Assembly (NCBI GenBank): GCA_039812125.1
Contig: JBDHZV010000001.1
Coordinates: 1-64,000 of the forward strand
Reading direction: 5' to 3'
Length of the DNA: 64,000 nucleotides
Source of the DNA: Prado023 sp039812125
Lineage (GTDB): Bacteria; Actinomycetota; Actinomycetes; S36-B12; CAIYMF01
The notes beneath the pieces were generated by a model. The model made no database searches, was not told the origin of the DNA, and saw only the letters and a program-made list of their open reading frames with translations. Made by a program: the position numbers and the translations under genes. Positions 63,046-64,000 of the stretch are shown here, in pieces. Numbering within the stretch: position 1 is the first letter of the stretch; each line of letters begins with the position of its first letter.

Positions 63046-64000
63046 CTACTGCTCGAACGGCGTCGGCACGTCCAGCCGCTCGATCCGGGCCCCGATGCCC
63101 TGCAGGCTGGGCACGAAGCCGGCGTACCCGCGCTCGATGTGGTGGATCTCGTAGACGGTGGTGTAGCCCTTGGCGGCCAGGCCGGCGAGGACCAGACCGG
63201 CCCCGGCGCGGATGTCGGCGGCCTCCACCGGCGCCCCGGACAGTGCGATCCGGCCGCGGACCAGCGCGTGGTGGCCGTCGGTGCGCACGTCGGCGCCCAG
63301 CCGCGCGAGCTCGTTGACGAACCGGAACCGCGCCTCGAACAGGTTCTCGGTGATCATCGCCGTGCCGTCGGCCACCGCGTTCAACGCGATGAACTGCGGC
63401 TGCAGGTCCGTCGGGAACCCCGGGTAGGGCAGGGTGACGATGTCCACGGCGCGGGGGCGCTCGTCCATCTGGACCCGGAACCCGGCGTCCTCGACGTTGA
63501 CCAGGGCGCCGGCGGAGGCGAGCTTGTCCAGCGCCATCTCCAGGTGCCGGCCGATGGCCCCGCGCACGAACACGTCGCCCTGGGTGATGGCGGCCGCGAC
63601 CGCCCAGGTCCCGGCCACGATCCGGTCCGGGACGGTCCGGTGCTCAACCGGGTGCAGGACGGGCACCCCGTCGATGACCAGGGTGGAGGTGCCGATGCCG
63701 CCGATCTGGGCGCCCATCTCGACCAGCATCTGGCAGATGTCGACGATCTCCGGCTCCCGGGCGGCGTTGTCGATGACGGTCGTGCCCGAGGCCAGCACGG
63801 CAGCCATCAGGATGTTCTCGGTCGCCCCGACGCTGGGGAAGTCCAGCCAGATCTGGCCGCCGTGCAGGGACTGCGCCTTGGCCACGAGGAAGCCGTGGTG
63901 GTTGTCGAAGGTGGCGCCGAGCTTCTGCAGGCCGGCGATGTGCATGTCCAGTCCGCGCGAGCCGATCGCGTCGCCACCGGGCAGCGCGACGTCCGCGGCG
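63046..64000 (-). CDS. murA: UDP-N-acetylglucosamine 1-carboxyvinyltransferase, N-terminus outside window
   Basis: About 318 codons, C-terminal three quarters, of the first committed peptidoglycan enzyme. The frame is open to the window end. Visible marks are LPGGDAIGSRGLDMHIAGLQ at the 5' edge, then GATENILMAAVLA and YPGFPTDLQPQFIAL. The residue equal to E. coli Cys115 is Asp (codon 63970-63972), as in M. tuberculosis MurA Asp117, which gives intrinsic fosfomycin resistance. It ends with TAG at 63046-63048. Confidence 0.95.
   Translation of the reverse strand, partial: AADVALPGGDAIGSRGLDMHIAGLQKLGATFDNHHGFLVAKAQSLHGGQIWLDFPSVGATENILMAAVLASGTTVIDNAAREPEIVDICQMLVEMGAQIGGIGTSTLVIDGVPVLHPVEHRTVPDRIVAGTWAVAAAITQGDVFVRGAIGRHLEMALDKLASAGALVNVEDAGFRVQMDERPRAVDIVTLPYPGFPTDLQPQFIALNAVADGTAMITENLFEARFRFVNELARLGADVRTDGHHALVRGRIALSGAPVEAADIRAGAGLVLAGLAAKGYTTVYEIHHIERGYAGFVPSLQGIGARIERLDVPTPFEQ

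Overview
The window is very GC-rich chromosomal DNA with almost no non-coding space, short intergenic gaps, many GTG starts and many ATGA/GTGA start-stop overlaps. The gene content points to an actinobacterium (Actinomycetota): phosphatidyl-myo-inositol mannoside (PIM) synthesis genes, NucS mismatch endonuclease, GlgE maltosyltransferase, the GarA/FtsR/gcvH neighbourhood, DUF881-Sbp genes and an Asp-type MurA. Two blocks keep the gene order known from Mycobacterium tuberculosis (about Rv2572c-Rv2612c and Rv1822-Rv1832). The order or genus cannot be fixed from the sequence alone; the ethylmalonyl-CoA genes and the NucS/tandem 3-hydroxyacyl-CoA dehydrogenase neighbourhood resemble streptomycete-like and other non-mycobacterial actinomycetes. 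56 protein genes are called, two of them cut by the window edges (aspS, murA). No rRNA, tRNA, CRISPR, prophage or insertion sequence was seen.

Layout. 1-3.5 kb: aspS, hisS and a metallo-hydrolase in one overlapping operon. 3.7-5.9 kb: membrane-anchored cyclophilin and a DUF349 protein on the opposite strand. 6-11.4 kb: relA, secF, secD. 11.5-13.7 kb: ruvC-ruvA-ruvB behind a LexA/SOS box. 13.8-17.7 kb: a wax ester synthase/diacylglycerol acyltransferase, yebC, and pdxS-pdxT (vitamin B6). 17.8-22.2 kb: a DUF3048 lipoprotein, a small membrane protein, then pgsA-patA-pimA for PIM lipids. 22.3-25.6 kb: EF-G2, a thioesterase and a HAD phosphatase. 25.6-31.6 kb: gcvP, two MerR regulators (one FtsR-like), a DUF151 nuclease, a GarA-like FHA protein and gcvH. 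31.7-36.7 kb: DUF881-Sbp-DUF881, a nucleotidyltransferase/pseudo-phosphomannomutase fusion and a CDP-alcohol phosphatidyltransferase. 36.8-45.4 kb: enoyl-CoA hydratase, glgX-glgE-glgB and a thioredoxin-TPR protein. 45.5-64 kb: a dispersed acyl-CoA region with isobutyryl-CoA mutase, MeaB, thiolase, epimerase, crotonyl-CoA carboxylase/reductase, two 3-hydroxyacyl-CoA dehydrogenases and ethylmalonyl-CoA mutase, interleaved with otsA-otsB, nucS, an ABC exporter and murA.

How it fits together. Thiolase, hydroxybutyryl-CoA dehydrogenase, Ccr, epimerase and MeaA form the first half of the ethylmalonyl-CoA pathway for acetyl-CoA assimilation; the later enzymes (mesaconyl-CoA branch) are not in the window. 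Ccr and the hbd-meaA operon share a palindromic promoter element, GTTAC-N6-GTARC, which is a plausible pathway operator. GlgX-GlgE-GlgB and OtsA-OtsB link alpha-glucan and trehalose metabolism. GcvP, GcvH and GarA sit together, joining glycine cleavage with a likely 2-oxoglutarate-node regulator.

Expression signals. A -10 hexamer of the form TANNNT stands 6-8 nt before the start codon of at least 13 genes, so leaderless transcripts should be common here. No mobile or foreign-looking island was found. The most interesting leads are the shared Ccr/MeaA operator, the coupled mini-ORFs before otsA, secD and the DUF349 gene, the missing yajC and apt genes, the isobutyryl-CoA mutase signature and the degenerate phosphomannomutase domain.
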